Source of the DNA: Candidatus Finniella inopinata
Lineage (GTDB): Bacteria > Pseudomonadota > Alphaproteobacteria > Paracaedibacterales > CAIULA01
Assembly: GCF_004210305.1 (NCBI RefSeq)
Contig: NZ_SCFB01000007.1
Span: 98,566 to 162,565 of the forward strand
Direction of reading: 5' to 3'
DNA: 64,000 bases
Part shown: positions 1 to 9,504 of the stretch, piece after piece
Numbering within the stretch: position 1 is the first letter of the stretch
Layout: each line of letters begins with the position of its first letter
Program-made: the position numbers and the translations under genes
Notes under the pieces: generated by a model
Database searches by the model: none
Seen by the model: the letters and a program-made list of their open reading frames with translations, nothing else
What the model was told of the DNA's origin: nothing

Positions 1-1
1 G

Positions 2-1243
2 GCAGCCCCAAAAAACTCTCTCGTTATCAGCAATCTATTAAGGTTCCTAGATACCGTGGACCGGGTTCATCCAGACTTTAGAAATTTTGGCGATGGAATT
101 GCGACCCCCCCGTGGACAGCGCTTGGCATTTTGACGGTGATGATGGATCTTCATACACGGCAGACAGACCGCATTCTCCCCTGCCCTTATGGCTCAGATT
201 CTTTGGTCAAGGCGAACCATATGGCCAGTTGGTTAGGCGACGGGAAGTTTGGTCAAACGTCGTTGGAACGGCAGCCGATATCCCCCGAAATTATCTTTGG
301 CGACAGATCCTTGTTAGCCAAACCTTATCGAATGAGCTTTACAGAGGATGCGTTGTTAGAACGCTTTACATTACCCGTGGCCAAAAGTTTGTATAAGGTT
401 GAAAAAGCCCAGTTAGAGGAAAAACGCCAGGCGCTGTACCAAGGCTTTAAAGACACCTACTACAATCTGCAGGCGGGGCCCAACGGCGCCCCCATACCCC
501 AAATCAGCCATAGAACGTGGATAACCAGCGAGGACAATCCTGTCGAAGTTCCGGTTGATCGTTTGAACATATACCTTGATAGCATTCAAATGCTGGATGC
601 TTCGCCTGGCTGGCAACATATTTTTTGGTGTATGGATCAAACGCACTTGCCTCAGACGGTGAAGTTTCTACAAGAAGCAAAGGACCGTTTGGGCCTCAAT
701 ATCCAAATCCGTGACATTAAAGATATTTTACCGTCCATGAGAGGGCGATCTATTTTTGAGGCTTTTTACAACGATAAACGCTTTTGTAACGCCAATGATA
801 TTTTCAGGTTAAATGTACTGCACAACCAAGGCGGGATTTATGCAGACATGGGGTGTACATTTTTAAAAGATTTGACACCTTTTCTTGAGATTTATGATCG
901 TCTGTTTTTTCTGTACGATTGGGGAAATATTGATCATGGTGTGTGTGCTGTAAAACCCCATGATGATATTCTTGATCGCTATCTAAACAGCTTAGAAACT
1001 CTGCATCTTTTACCTAAATCAGTTAAAACCCTAACCTCTTCGGCATCCAGCCAATTGACCTGGACAGGGTCCCATCATTTGATGATCATGTTAGATCTGT
1101 TCAGTAAGGAAACAGATAAGATTATGTTCATACCCGAAGGGCAATTTCTAACAATTAAACAATCCCACAGTTGGGGCATCTCAGCTAAGTTTGGCAACAA
1201 GTCAATTTTGGAATCGAAGGTTGATGTATTTCATCTGGTATGA
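2..1243 (+). CDS. Glycosyltransferase with DXD-like motif, 5' end outside window
   Basis: The reading frame is open back to base 2, so the GTG at 56 is probably not the true start and the gene begins before the window. The C-terminal half resembles the DXD-containing sugar-transferase group (Gly_transf_sug/GT32-like): an IPQISHRTW strand near 488-520, then an NDIFRLNVLHNQGGIYADMG block near 794-850, the usual place of the nucleotide-sugar and metal site. The classical DXD reads ADMG here, so the second acidic residue is missing. The roughly 160 residues before the fold match nothing I recognise. Such proteins transfer sugars to envelope glycans or, in pathogens, to host proteins; nothing here separates the two. 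It is followed in the same direction by a secreted amylase. Confidence 0.6.
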   Translation, partial: AAPKNSLVISNLLRFLDTVDRVHPDFRNFGDGIATPPWTALGILTVMMDLHTRQTDRILPCPYGSDSLVKANHMASWLGDGKFGQTSLERQPISPEIIFGDRSLLAKPYRMSFTEDALLERFTLPVAKSLYKVEKAQLEEKRQALYQGFKDTYYNLQAGPNGAPIPQISHRTWITSEDNPVEVPVDRLNIYLDSIQMLDASPGWQHIFWCMDQTHLPQTVKFLQEAKDRLGLNIQIRDIKDILPSMRGRSIFEAFYNDKRFCNANDIFRLNVLHNQGGIYADMGCTFLKDLTPFLEIYDRLFFLYDWGNIDHGVCAVKPHDDILDRYLNSLETLHLLPKSVKTLTSSASSQLTWTGSHHLMIMLDLFSKETDKIMFIPEGQFLTIKQSHSWGISAKFGNKSILESKVDVFHLV

Positions 1244-1317
1244 TTTTTTGTTTAACCATTTGTTCACCCTTCTGAGTCTAAAATAAATCTTATAGTTTTT
1301 TATAAGGTATATTAAAA

Positions 1318-3504
1318 ATGAATCGACGTTGTGGTGCCGTATTGTGTTTATCGTTAAGCTTTTGTGCACCTTTATGTGCTCTTACCTCCTCCACTTTAGA
1401 TGGACCATCTTATTTTAATTCGGGAAAGATAAAAGCCAATATATACCATGCCTTCGACTTGGCTTATGTGACGGTGAATCCTTTGATACCACCGACCTTT
1501 GAGGGGGCTAATACAACGCCGATCAATGACAGGCTAAAGTATATCGCGAGTAAGGGGTACACTCACATACAGATTTCACCGCCCATTCAAACAACACCAA
1601 GCGTCCAATACCATGACGCTTGGTGGGTTTCCTATAAACCGCTGATCTGTGATTTAGGCTATGCTGCTGACGCCTCCACATCCCCTTATTACCAAAAAGA
1701 GCTAGAGGCAGCAGCGGTCGTTTTAGGAAAACCATTAAAAGATTATTCCACGTATGGGGTAAAAATTAAGATGAGTGATGAAACCGAACGGGTGGTTGGA
1801 TACCGGTTGGGATCGGATCGCTATGGTTCCGCTGCAGATCTTGTAACTTTGATCAAAAATGCAAAAGCATACAATCTTGGCATTATTGTCGATGTGGTTT
1901 TTCACCAAATTGGATGGCAAAACGAGGAGTTCTCTGAGAACCCTGTTGGCTATACTTTCCATGCCGTTAACTGTTCCGGACCCAAGATTGGATCCATTAA
2001 GACCACCGGCATCGGTCTTATTGACCAAAGTAGCCTTTCCAACGTGCATTTAAATTCAAAAGTGAGCAGCTTGAAGCCAAAACCTTTAGTGTCTGCAGCA
2101 TCTGTTGAAGCAACCCCCACAGAGACGACTACAACAGAAACTTCAACAGGAACGACTTCTGCTGAAGCAGCTCTTGTTGAATCAGCTCCTGTTGCTGCTC
2201 CAGCTCCGGTTGAAGTCATTCCAACACCTGCAACAAATTTCATTGTTCCCTTTGATCCTTATAATCGGGATGTTTGGCAACACGGACCTGTTCTGAATGT
2301 TAATGATCCTATGGTACAAACAATGGCCGTAGGGTATCTGCAGCTGCTCCACGATATAGGTGTTGTAGGGCTGCGTTTGGACCACGTCATAGCTACAGCT
2401 AATGAAGGTGGATTGGGGGGGCTTTGGGCCATTTTAGCAAAAAGCCCTGATTTTCCTTTTGGGTACGCAGAAGTTTGGAGCGGCAATCTAAAGCATCTTC
2501 CAGCTTTTGGCCCCGTCTTTCCTTTGGAAGATTTTGTATTTCATTTTCGATTAGCCGAATGCTTTGTTGCCTATGATAAAACAGTTGATCTGACTAAGCC
2601 CGAGGCCATTGGTAATATGCCTGCCGTCACATTTTCTGTAAATCATGATATTTATCCAAAAGTTGGCAATACCTTGAAAAACGGATTTTACAGCAGATCC
2701 CAACATCCAGACGATGATTTTGATAAAGCCCAATCTCACTTAGCGATTGCCTATTTATGCGCAAAACGAGACGGATCTCCCCTTATCTTGCGTTTTGAAG
2801 ATGAAAGGGACAATAAGAAATTAATTCAACGGGCTTTGGCTTTCCGCGTTTTAATGGAAGAAAAGAATGCACCACACGAATATATCGTTAAATTAGCAGA
2901 CGACGTATTTTTAATTGCGCGTCAGTTTGGTTTTGTTGTCATCAACAGAGGAACAACTCATTCTTACAGGTTAAATCAAGGGATTATTAGAGATAAATTT
3001 ATTCCGAGCGTTTACATTCCCGATGGATCCTATGACGACTTGATCGACCTTGGAACCGAACGCAGGGGGAATTACCAACTGTCTAATTTAAACATTGAAG
3101 TTAGCCCCATGGACGCAAAATTTTTGGTTCTGAGCAAACCTACCTATGAGCAAAAGTCTTATGACATAGTCTTCAAGACAGTGTGCGGTGCAACACAACC
3201 AACAGACCAAGTTTGTGTTGCAGGAAGCCACCCTGTGTTGGGAGATTGGTGGGTGCGATTTGATCTTTTGAACGGGATGACGTGCAGTCAATCTGCATCA
3301 AATTTGGGTGGACTTTTTCCCAATTGGCAATCGAGGCCTTTACGGTTTCCGGCAGGAACAAGTTTTGGTTATAGGTTTGCAATATCGAATATCGGTGGCG
3401 TAGCTAACACAGGTGTTATTCGACAATCGGAAAAGGGTGGAGAGCGGCACTATATGGTTAACGGTGATGCAACCGTACCAGAAAACCCACCTGCGGCGTG
3501 GTAA
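1318..3504 (+). CDS. Secreted GH13 alpha-amylase with C-terminal CBM20-like starch-binding domain
   Basis: A 728-residue protein with a Sec signal peptide (residues 1 to about 22, ending in Cys/Ala-rich sequence). GH13 regions are visible in order: DVVFHQ (region I), GLRLDHV with candidate nucleophile D355, GYAEVW with candidate acid/base E385, and VNHDI with D444. The family hydrolyses alpha-1,4-glucans. Residues from about 610 (VFKTVCGATQPTDQVCVAGS, then LGDWW) look like a CBM20-type starch-binding domain. A low-complexity stretch rich in Thr, Pro, Ala and Glu at about 258-305 is inserted between regions I and II, inside the barrel rather than between domains. The ATG is preceded by an AAGG ribosome site (TTATAAGG). 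It probably acts in the periplasm or is released to degrade host glycogen or starch (inference). Confidence 0.8.
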   Translation: MNRRCGAVLCLSLSFCAPLCALTSSTLDGPSYFNSGKIKANIYHAFDLAYVTVNPLIPPTFEGANTTPINDRLKYIASKGYTHIQISPPIQTTPSVQYHDAWWVSYKPLICDLGYAADASTSPYYQKELEAAAVVLGKPLKDYSTYGVKIKMSDETERVVGYRLGSDRYGSAADLVTLIKNAKAYNLGIIVDVVFHQIGWQNEEFSENPVGYTFHAVNCSGPKIGSIKTTGIGLIDQSSLSNVHLNSKVSSLKPKPLVSAASVEATPTETTTTETSTGTTSAEAALVESAPVAAPAPVEVIPTPATNFIVPFDPYNRDVWQHGPVLNVNDPMVQTMAVGYLQLLHDIGVVGLRLDHVIATANEGGLGGLWAILAKSPDFPFGYAEVWSGNLKHLPAFGPVFPLEDFVFHFRLAECFVAYDKTVDLTKPEAIGNMPAVTFSVNHDIYPKVGNTLKNGFYSRSQHPDDDFDKAQSHLAIAYLCAKRDGSPLILRFEDERDNKKLIQRALAFRVLMEEKNAPHEYIVKLADDVFLIARQFGFVVINRGTTHSYRLNQGIIRDKFIPSVYIPDGSYDDLIDLGTERRGNYQLSNLNIEVSPMDAKFLVLSKPTYEQKSYDIVFKTVCGATQPTDQVCVAGSHPVLGDWWVRFDLLNGMTCSQSASNLGGLFPNWQSRPLRFPAGTSFGYRFAISNIGGVANTGVIRQSEKGGERHYMVNGDATVPENPPAAW

Positions 3505-3655
3505 TGAAACAAACTGATTTGAAGAGAGGGGCATCGAGCTCGAAGGAATAAAAAACACCAATAGGTGAGGTAGGTGAAAAACACCTGTTCACAAAACCCC
3601 CATACCCTTTATAGTGCGGTTATAAATTTGACGCGTACAATTTGTGGGGGTCAGT

Positions 3656-4951
3656 ATGAATCAAAAAAAGCTTTTAGCAGCTTGCGCCATTGGAAATATT
3701 ATCGAATGGTACGAATTCATGATATTCGGCTATTTTGCCGCCATCATTGGAACTTTGTTTTTCCCATCATCATCTTCCCTGGGTTCTCTGTTCAAAGCCT
3801 TTGGCGTTTTTGCCATAGGCGTTTTGGTGCGCCCGCTGGGGGGGATTCTCTTTGGACACATCGGCGACAGATTTGGCCGAAAAACAGCACTTCTTGTGTC
3901 CATTTACCTTATGTCCGTTCCCACAGTCGCCATTGGCTTATTACCCAGCTATGAAAGCATCGGTATCTTTGCGCCCATCGCCCTTTTGTGTATTCGTGTT
4001 TTACAGGGGCTGTCTATGGGGGGGGAATATGCAGGAACCATTGTCTATTTAGTGGAAAACACAAAAACATCAAAAAAAGGCCTTTATGGAAGCCTAGCTG
4101 CCTTTAGCCTTGTTCTTGGAATGGCGGCGGGATCCCTTGTTTTTGCCGTATTCCATGCCTTATTAACAAAACAGCAATTGCTTGATTGGGGTTGGAGAAT
4201 CCCCTTTTTGCTAAGTATTGTGGGATTAGCTTGGGGACTTTACCTAAGGGTAAAATTAGAAGATTCTGGGGTTTTTACAGAACTTAAAGAAGCTGGTAAT
4301 TTGGCAAGAATTCCTATAAAAGAAGCCTTCTCAGAAAGTTCAAAACCGTTGTTCCAAACCGTCCTTATCCAGTGCCTACTTGGCGTTGGCATGTACACAA
4401 TGACGATATTTTACGCAAACTATGCAAGGGAGCATTTTGCCTCTCTTAGCTCTGTGTCCCCTATTCTGCTGAATACACCAGGCGTTATAGCCATTGGATT
4501 GGCTGCTATAGTGGCGGGTAAATTTTCAGACATCTTTGGAAGAAAAAACGTCCTTCTTTATTCAGCCATCTGCTCGTTTTTTGTCTCATATCTGACTATT
4601 CCCTTGATAACCCATGGCTCGGTAGAGTCATTTTTTATGGCCCATATCATGTTATCAACTTTGACAGGCTGTTTTTTGGGCTCGATTCCGTCCTTCTTGG
4701 CGGAAAGCTTTCCCACAAAAACACGTTACACATGTGTGGCCTTAAGCAACAATTTAAGCATGGGAATTTTTGGGGGCACGGCACCCATGGTGATTACCTA
4801 CTTGATTGATAAATTTCACGACCCCGTCATCCCGAATTATTATCTGATGGTAAGCGCCTTGATCACGGTTTTAAGTATATATTTCTCTAAAGATAAGAGG
4901 CTATCGCCAGATAAGGAGCTCAGCTATGCGAGGGAATTCAAACATAATTAA
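3656..4951 (+). CDS. MFS transporter, metabolite:H+ symporter (ProP-like) family
   Basis: A 12-helix major facilitator protein. The N-terminus GNIIEWYEFMIFGYFA and the loop GHIGDRFGRK are hallmarks of the metabolite:H+ symporter group (ProP, shikimate and dicarboxylate carriers). RVLQGLSMGGEYAG in helix 4 is also typical. The substrate cannot be read from sequence; an osmolyte, an organic acid or an amino-acid derivative are all possible. I chose the ATG at 3656 because a GGGGG run ends a few bases upstream; a GTG 12 bases earlier is in frame but would bury that site. The last 26 bases overlap the cupin gene that follows, suggesting translational coupling, and a LuxR-type regulator comes next. 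The transporter, cupin and regulator may form one nutrient-sensing cassette. Confidence 0.8.
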   Translation: MNQKKLLAACAIGNIIEWYEFMIFGYFAAIIGTLFFPSSSSLGSLFKAFGVFAIGVLVRPLGGILFGHIGDRFGRKTALLVSIYLMSVPTVAIGLLPSYESIGIFAPIALLCIRVLQGLSMGGEYAGTIVYLVENTKTSKKGLYGSLAAFSLVLGMAAGSLVFAVFHALLTKQQLLDWGWRIPFLLSIVGLAWGLYLRVKLEDSGVFTELKEAGNLARIPIKEAFSESSKPLFQTVLIQCLLGVGMYTMTIFYANYAREHFASLSSVSPILLNTPGVIAIGLAAIVAGKFSDIFGRKNVLLYSAICSFFVSYLTIPLITHGSVESFFMAHIMLSTLTGCFLGSIPSFLAESFPTKTRYTCVALSNNLSMGIFGGTAPMVITYLIDKFHDPVIPNYYLMVSALITVLSIYFSKDKRLSPDKELSYAREFKHN

Positions 4952-5339
4952 AAACCTTCACATTGTACCAAGGGAACTATTGAGCCATGGAAAAAAAGGA
5001 TCAGAGTCTTTAAGTTACAAGGCCCCCATTAAAAATTTTGCAACCCATCCAGTATTGAAGGATTATTTTAAAGAAAACTCAGGTTTTCTTTCCATTCAAT
5101 GGGTTAGAATTAGCCAGAATGAACAGGTTGATATTCACGAACACGACGTGGATACCCTTATGATCGCCTGTGCCGGAACATGTTTATTGACCGGTGAAGT
5201 CAACAAGGTTTTTAAAGAGGGCGATACTGTTTTGATTCCCAAGAATTTTAAGCACGGATTAAGCAGCTATGGGGGTGAATTATTCTGGGGACTTTCTCTA
5301 AGATTTTGTGCTACAACCCAACTATTGGAACAAACTTAA
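4926..5339 (+). CDS. Small cupin-domain protein
   Basis: A 137-residue protein with a single cupin_2-type barrel. The first cupin motif is visible as the HEHDVDTLMIACAG stretch (about residues 73-86), with two histidines and an acidic residue as likely metal ligands. The second is GDTVLIPKNFKHGL (about 105-118), with the closing histidine. It starts 26 bases inside the end of the transporter gene in another frame, so the two are probably translated together. Cupins of this size sense or isomerise small metabolites or act as chaperone-like metal binders; the neighbour suggests the ligand is what the transporter imports (inference). Confidence 0.7.
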   Translation: MRGNSNIIKNLHIVPRELLSHGKKGSESLSYKAPIKNFATHPVLKDYFKENSGFLSIQWVRISQNEQVDIHEHDVDTLMIACAGTCLLTGEVNKVFKEGDTVLIPKNFKHGLSSYGGELFWGLSLRFCATTQLLEQT

Positions 5340-5387
5340 ACGTTTCTTTTAGGTAGCGTATAGTACCGAAACTTGGGCTTTGAGAAT

Positions 5388-6230
5388 ATGTCTTTCAATG
5401 GTGAAAACAGTATTTCTGTGGCGTATAATGAAAGTGTGCAGCTCACTCTTTTGGATATTTGCGCCCCCTTATTTCAAACGTTTGGCCTGATGACCTTTGG
5501 GTACAAAAGGATCTTTAAAGACGGTTCCTACCTTTTCTTGTCCACAAACACTCAATGGCAATCGCACCATCTTTATGAAATTCATAACCATGGCCAGTTC
5601 TTTAAAAATGCCATGTTAGAATGTGCCGACACACCAGAATTCGCCTTTTATAGAACCATGTGGCCCTCCTCTCCCTCCGACCATTTTCTGCAATCGCTTA
5701 ACCAATATGGCATGTGGAACGGAATTAACTTTTACAGGAAAAAAGACGACAGCATCGAACTTTGGACATTTTCAACTAACCCAGAACAGCATCAAGATCC
5801 CAACAGTTACATAAAAATTCTTAACCATTTAGAGCGCTTCATTGCATTCTTCAATGTAAAAGCCTGCAACATTATCGATGTTTCTGATAAAAAAAAATTG
5901 GCTAAGTTCAAAGATGGGCTGGATCTTGTATTGATTGATGAAGCAGGCGTGACATCAATCAATACGGAATTTTTTTTAGACGCCACAAAAATAAATAACA
6001 TTCCAATCTTAGTTGGCTCTCAATTTGTGCAGCTTTCTAAAAGGGAAACCGAATGCCTTAGGCTTATCGCTTACGGAAAAAGCGCGAAAGAAGCCGCTCA
6101 TATTCTAAAAATATCACCCAGGACTGTCGAAGGCCTGCTTGTGAATGCGAAACTAAAGGCGGGAGCTTTGAACATGTCTCAAATGACATCATCTTTTCAC
6201 CAATCATGTTCTTTAATGGGAATAAAATAA
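5388..6230 (+). CDS. LuxR-family transcriptional regulator, orphan
   Basis: About 280 residues. The C-terminal LuxR-type helix-turn-helix is clear: LSKRETECLRLIAYGKSAKEAA, then ISPRTVEGLLVNAKLK (about residues 210-260). The N-terminal part (about 1-180) has the size and aromatic content of an autoinducer-binding domain, but I see no convincing set of the Trp/Tyr/Asp contacts, so the ligand is open. There is no luxI-type synthase in the window, making this a LuxR solo. The ATG at 5388 is preferred; a TTG 15 bases earlier (5373) is in frame and cannot be excluded. It lies 48 bases after the cupin gene, same strand, and may control the MFS-cupin pair. Confidence 0.75.
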   Translation: MSFNGENSISVAYNESVQLTLLDICAPLFQTFGLMTFGYKRIFKDGSYLFLSTNTQWQSHHLYEIHNHGQFFKNAMLECADTPEFAFYRTMWPSSPSDHFLQSLNQYGMWNGINFYRKKDDSIELWTFSTNPEQHQDPNSYIKILNHLERFIAFFNVKACNIIDVSDKKKLAKFKDGLDLVLIDEAGVTSINTEFFLDATKINNIPILVGSQFVQLSKRETECLRLIAYGKSAKEAAHILKISPRTVEGLLVNAKLKAGALNMSQMTSSFHQSCSLMGIK

Positions 6231-6260
6231 CTTTTGTGTCAGCGACAAAGAATGGGGTAT

Positions 6261-6860
6261 ATGATTCACAAAATTGTTGTCGCGTCAACCAATGAAGGCA
6301 AAGTCAAAGAGGTCAAAGGCGTTCTGGATACGTTAAAGGACTTAGAGTTTGCGGTTGAGTCATTGCGTGATTATGCCATCACTGAACCAGACGAGCCCTA
6401 CAATAGTTTTTTGGAAAATGCTGTTCACAAAGCCAAATATTATGCGAAGCATATCCAGCAACCAACGCTCTCAGACGATTCTGGCTTGTGTATTCAACCA
6501 CTTGCTGATTTTCCGGGGGTAAAAACCAAGGACTTGGTTGAAGAGTGTGGAACCTTGAAAAAGGCTTTTGCCAGATTGGCAGGCCTGTTAAAAGACCACA
6601 AGAAACCAACGGCTTATTTTAACTGCGCAATGGTTTTGTATATACCCAAAACGGACGTTCTAATACCTTACGAGGCCAAAATGCATGGCACCATTACCTT
6701 CCCACCAAAAGGCACACAAGGTTTCGGTTTCGATCCGATTTTCATCCCCGAAGGATTCGATCAAACGCTGGCCGAACTTGGTGACAGTGTCAAAAACCAA
6801 ATAAGCCATCGATCAAAAGCCCTTAAAGGGTTGGTGGAAAAGTTGCGACAGGGACTATAA
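6261..6860 (+). CDS. rdgB: RdgB/HAM1 non-canonical purine NTP pyrophosphatase
   Basis: Hydrolyses dITP, XTP and ITP to monophosphates and so keeps deaminated purines out of DNA and RNA. Family marks: KIVVASTNEGKVKE at the N-terminus, SDDSGLCI in the active site, TQGFGFDPIF and the final SHRSKAL. The length, about 200 residues, is standard. Two ATGs (6252 and 6261) are in frame; 6261 puts the first strand at the family's usual distance. In many alphaproteobacteria rdgB sits beside rph; here rph is about 16 kb away, so that pair has been split. An IS5-family element has inserted about 120 bases downstream. Confidence 0.9.
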   Translation: MIHKIVVASTNEGKVKEVKGVLDTLKDLEFAVESLRDYAITEPDEPYNSFLENAVHKAKYYAKHIQQPTLSDDSGLCIQPLADFPGVKTKDLVEECGTLKKAFARLAGLLKDHKKPTAYFNCAMVLYIPKTDVLIPYEAKMHGTITFPPKGTQGFGFDPIFIPEGFDQTLAELGDSVKNQISHRSKALKGLVEKLRQGL

Positions 6861-6977
6861 TCTGCGGTTATTTAAAGCTTTCAGATAATTTTCTTATATT
6901 TCTTGGTTTCCCTTTAAAATAAGCTTTATACCCCTGGAATCCACAAAGGTTTTAAAAATTTGTTAATCTTCTTTATG

Positions 6978-7828
6978 CTAGGGCGTGTCATCAATTGAAT
7001 AAGTCATAGATTTCTGTTTTAATTGAGAAAAATTTTACGAGGTTTTTTTCGGTGAGACGCTACGCATTACGGGATGATCAATGGGATCGCATTAAGGGTA
7101 TGCTACCTGGAAGGGAAGGATATGTTGGTGCAACAGCAAAAGACAATCGCCTATTTATAGAAGCCGTTCTATATCGATATCGAGCTGGAATTCCGTGGCG
7201 TGATTTACCGGAACGTTTTGGGGATTTTAGAGTTATTCATCTACGCCATTCGAGGTGGAGCCAATCAGGTGTGTGGAAGAAAATTTTTGAGCTATTAAGC
7301 CAAGATGCTGACAATGAATACGCTATGATTGATTCAAGTATAGTGCGTGCTCATCAGCACAGTGCTGGTGCTAAAAAAAAGAATTCTCAGCTGACCAAGC
7401 GATTGGACGAAGCAAAGGAGGATTAAGCACCAAAATTCATGCCACCTGTGATGCGTTGGGAAATCCAACAGGGTTTTATTTAACAGCCGGACAAGATCAC
7501 GATTTAGAAGGTGCCGATGCCTTAATAGATAACCTTACGCAAGCTGGTGCCGTCTTAGCTGACAAGGCTTATGACGCAGACGAACGTATGAGAAAAAAAC
7601 TTGAAGAGAAAGGATGTGAGGCGGTCATTCCCCCAAAAAAGAATAGGATCAACCCTTGTTCGTATGATAAAGACCTCTACAAGGCCCGGCACCTCATCGA
7701 AAACTTCTTCGACAAACTTAAACAATACAGAGCCATAGCCACTCGATATGATAAAACAGCTCGAAACTTCCTGGGAGCCATACATTTGGTTGCTGCGGCT
7801 ATTTGGCTTAATTGATGACACGCCCTAG
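6978..7828 (+). mobile_element. IS5-family insertion sequence (IS427-like), 851 bp
   Basis: Terminal inverted repeats match for 19 bases: CTAGGGCGTGTCATCAATT at 6978-6996 and its reverse complement at 7810-7828. The outer CTAG is itself a palindrome, so it could be part of the repeat, a target duplication, or half of each; the minimal element is then 6982-7824. One transposase, split over two frames, fills the interior. The element lies in the gap between rdgB and a PaaK-like gene and breaks no recognisable gene. Confidence 0.85.
7052..7815 (+). CDS. IS5-family DDE transposase, made by -1 frameshift
   Basis: Two frames encode one transposase. Frame A (7052-7426, GTG start) carries the DUF4096-type N-terminus (YALRDDQWDRI, GIPWRDLPERFG) and the first catalytic Asp in MIDSSIVRAHQ. 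Frame B (to 7815) carries the second Asp in VLADKAYDAD and the Glu in HLIENFFDKLKQ. They meet at a run of eight A at 7373-7380, which in frame A ends in the classic slippery heptamer A AAA AAG. A -1 slip there gives a seamless QAIGRSKGGLSTKIHA, the expected family sequence across the junction. This is the usual expression mode of this IS group, so the element may still be active; a simple disabling frameshift is the alternative. Without slippage only a truncated N-terminal product is made. Confidence 0.85.
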
Positions 7829-7862
7829 TTTGGAAAGTAAAAGTTTTTAAAAGTAGGCAAAA

Positions 7863-9365
7863 ATGAAACGCAATAAGAAGATTTCTTTCATTGAGCGATT
7901 AGGGTTTCTAGCCTTAATGTTGCGGGATATATTTGCATTTTTGATATCCTTAAATTATTTTCTCTTTTCCAATATCATGCGGTTTGCTAGCACACAGTAC
8001 CTTGAAAAAATAAGCGCCGCTAGTGCGAGACGTGCTTACGCCCGGGCATTACGTAAGGTCCCGGCTTATAAAAACTTTATTGGCAATTTTAAGTCAGATT
8101 TAATTCCAGAGATGGATAAGGAAAATTACATAAAAGCCTATACGCCGGAGAAACGGTGCAAGCATGGCAACATACCAGGCCATAAAGTTATGATTGATGA
8201 ATCCTCCGGCAGCACTGGCACGCCTTTCAATTGGATTCGCAGTCTTGATGAACGTCGCCAGTCCCACGGTTCAATCAGTTATTTTGTTAATTATTGCTTT
8301 GGAAAGAACGTTGATATTACTATAAATGCGTTCTCATTGGGTGCATGGGCTACGGGCTTGAATATGGGGATTGCGCTGGAACGCAATACCATCGTTAAAA
8401 ACATAGGGCCAGACATCGAAAAAATATTTAAAACTTTAGAGTTTTTTGGGCCCAAATACAGATACTTAATTTTAGGTTATCCGCCGTTTGTAAAACAAAT
8501 TATTGACGAGGCTAAGGCCCGCAATTTCCCCCTCCAGATGTATACGTTGAATGCTTTGGTTGGAGGCGAAGGCATGTCCGAGGGCTTGCGTGACTATTTA
8601 CTGTCGTATTTTCAAGAGGTCTACAGCGGTTATGGAGCAACTGATATTGAAATTGGCATTGCCGGAGAAACACCAATTTCTGTGGCTATTCGCCGCCTGG
8701 CACGCGACAACGATGATGTCAGGAAAAGCCTGTTTGGCTTGGATTCAAGATTGCCAATGGTTTTTCAATATAATCCTTTGGCGCACCACATCGAGGTGAA
8801 TGAAAAAAGTGAGCTGATTTTTACCATCAATCGTGGCAATGTTTTATCCCCTCGTATCAGATACAATATTCACGACCAAGGGGGCATAGATACTTATACT
8901 CATATGAAAGATAAGTTATCAGACTTAGGTTTCGATATTAAGTCCTTGGAAGAGAAATCTAAATTTCATTTGAATTTACCATTTATGTGGATCTATGGAC
9001 GGAGTGACTTCACCATAAGTGTCATGGGGGCTAATATTTACCCAGAAGATATCGAACAGATCATTTATTCCGATGCTAGCTTAAGCGAAATTACGCGCTC
9101 GTTCTGCCAAGGGATTGTTCATAAAGAAGATCATAGCGTTAGGCCAGCTTTTTACTTTGAAATCACTGTCCCTTCCACCAAAGAGTTGGGGCTTAAATTC
9201 CAACGTTCTATCACGGAAAATTTATGCAGAATTAATGCAGATTTTCGTGAGGCTTGGGCTGAATACCATGAAACATTAATACCTGAAATTCACCTGTACC
9301 AAATGGGAGAGGGACCCTTCAAAATGCGGCCTGGACAGATAAAACAAAAGCGAGTTTTAGCATAG
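7863..9365 (+). CDS. PaaK/CapK-like adenylate-forming enzyme
   Basis: A 500-residue member of the phenylacetate-CoA ligase/CapK branch of adenylate-forming enzymes, which activate a carboxylate with ATP. The phosphate-binding loop reads ESSGSTGTPFNW (about residues 113-124). YSGYGATDIEIG (about 255-266) is the second core motif, and the late WIYGRSDFTISVMGANIYPEDIE (in short pieces) matches the hinge and C-terminal cap, including the Asp that contacts the ribose. The N-terminus has a hydrophobic helix at about 15-40, which suggests membrane attachment, as in CapK-type proteins linked to surface polysaccharides. There is no phenylacetate or capsule cluster nearby, so the substrate is unknown. 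A GTAGG site precedes the ATG. Confidence 0.7.
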   Translation: MKRNKKISFIERLGFLALMLRDIFAFLISLNYFLFSNIMRFASTQYLEKISAASARRAYARALRKVPAYKNFIGNFKSDLIPEMDKENYIKAYTPEKRCKHGNIPGHKVMIDESSGSTGTPFNWIRSLDERRQSHGSISYFVNYCFGKNVDITINAFSLGAWATGLNMGIALERNTIVKNIGPDIEKIFKTLEFFGPKYRYLILGYPPFVKQIIDEAKARNFPLQMYTLNALVGGEGMSEGLRDYLLSYFQEVYSGYGATDIEIGIAGETPISVAIRRLARDNDDVRKSLFGLDSRLPMVFQYNPLAHHIEVNEKSELIFTINRGNVLSPRIRYNIHDQGGIDTYTHMKDKLSDLGFDIKSLEEKSKFHLNLPFMWIYGRSDFTISVMGANIYPEDIEQIIYSDASLSEITRSFCQGIVHKEDHSVRPAFYFEITVPSTKELGLKFQRSITENLCRINADFREAWAEYHETLIPEIHLYQMGEGPFKMRPGQIKQKRVLA

Positions 9366-9504
9366 TTCGGTGCTTTTTATGCATAAATCACTTTTAAACC
9401 TTATATTTGACAAGAATCGACAAATTGTATCTGTATCTTTTTTGACCAAAATTTGAAACTATGGTCATATACATCAAAGATTATTCACTTTTAAGCATGA
9501 CACC

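Noticed and set aside
9443-9467. Inverted repeat TGACCA / TGGTCA upstream of tamB as an operator
   Set aside because: Only 6 bp with a 13-base spacer in AT-rich DNA; expected by chance and no regulator is linked.
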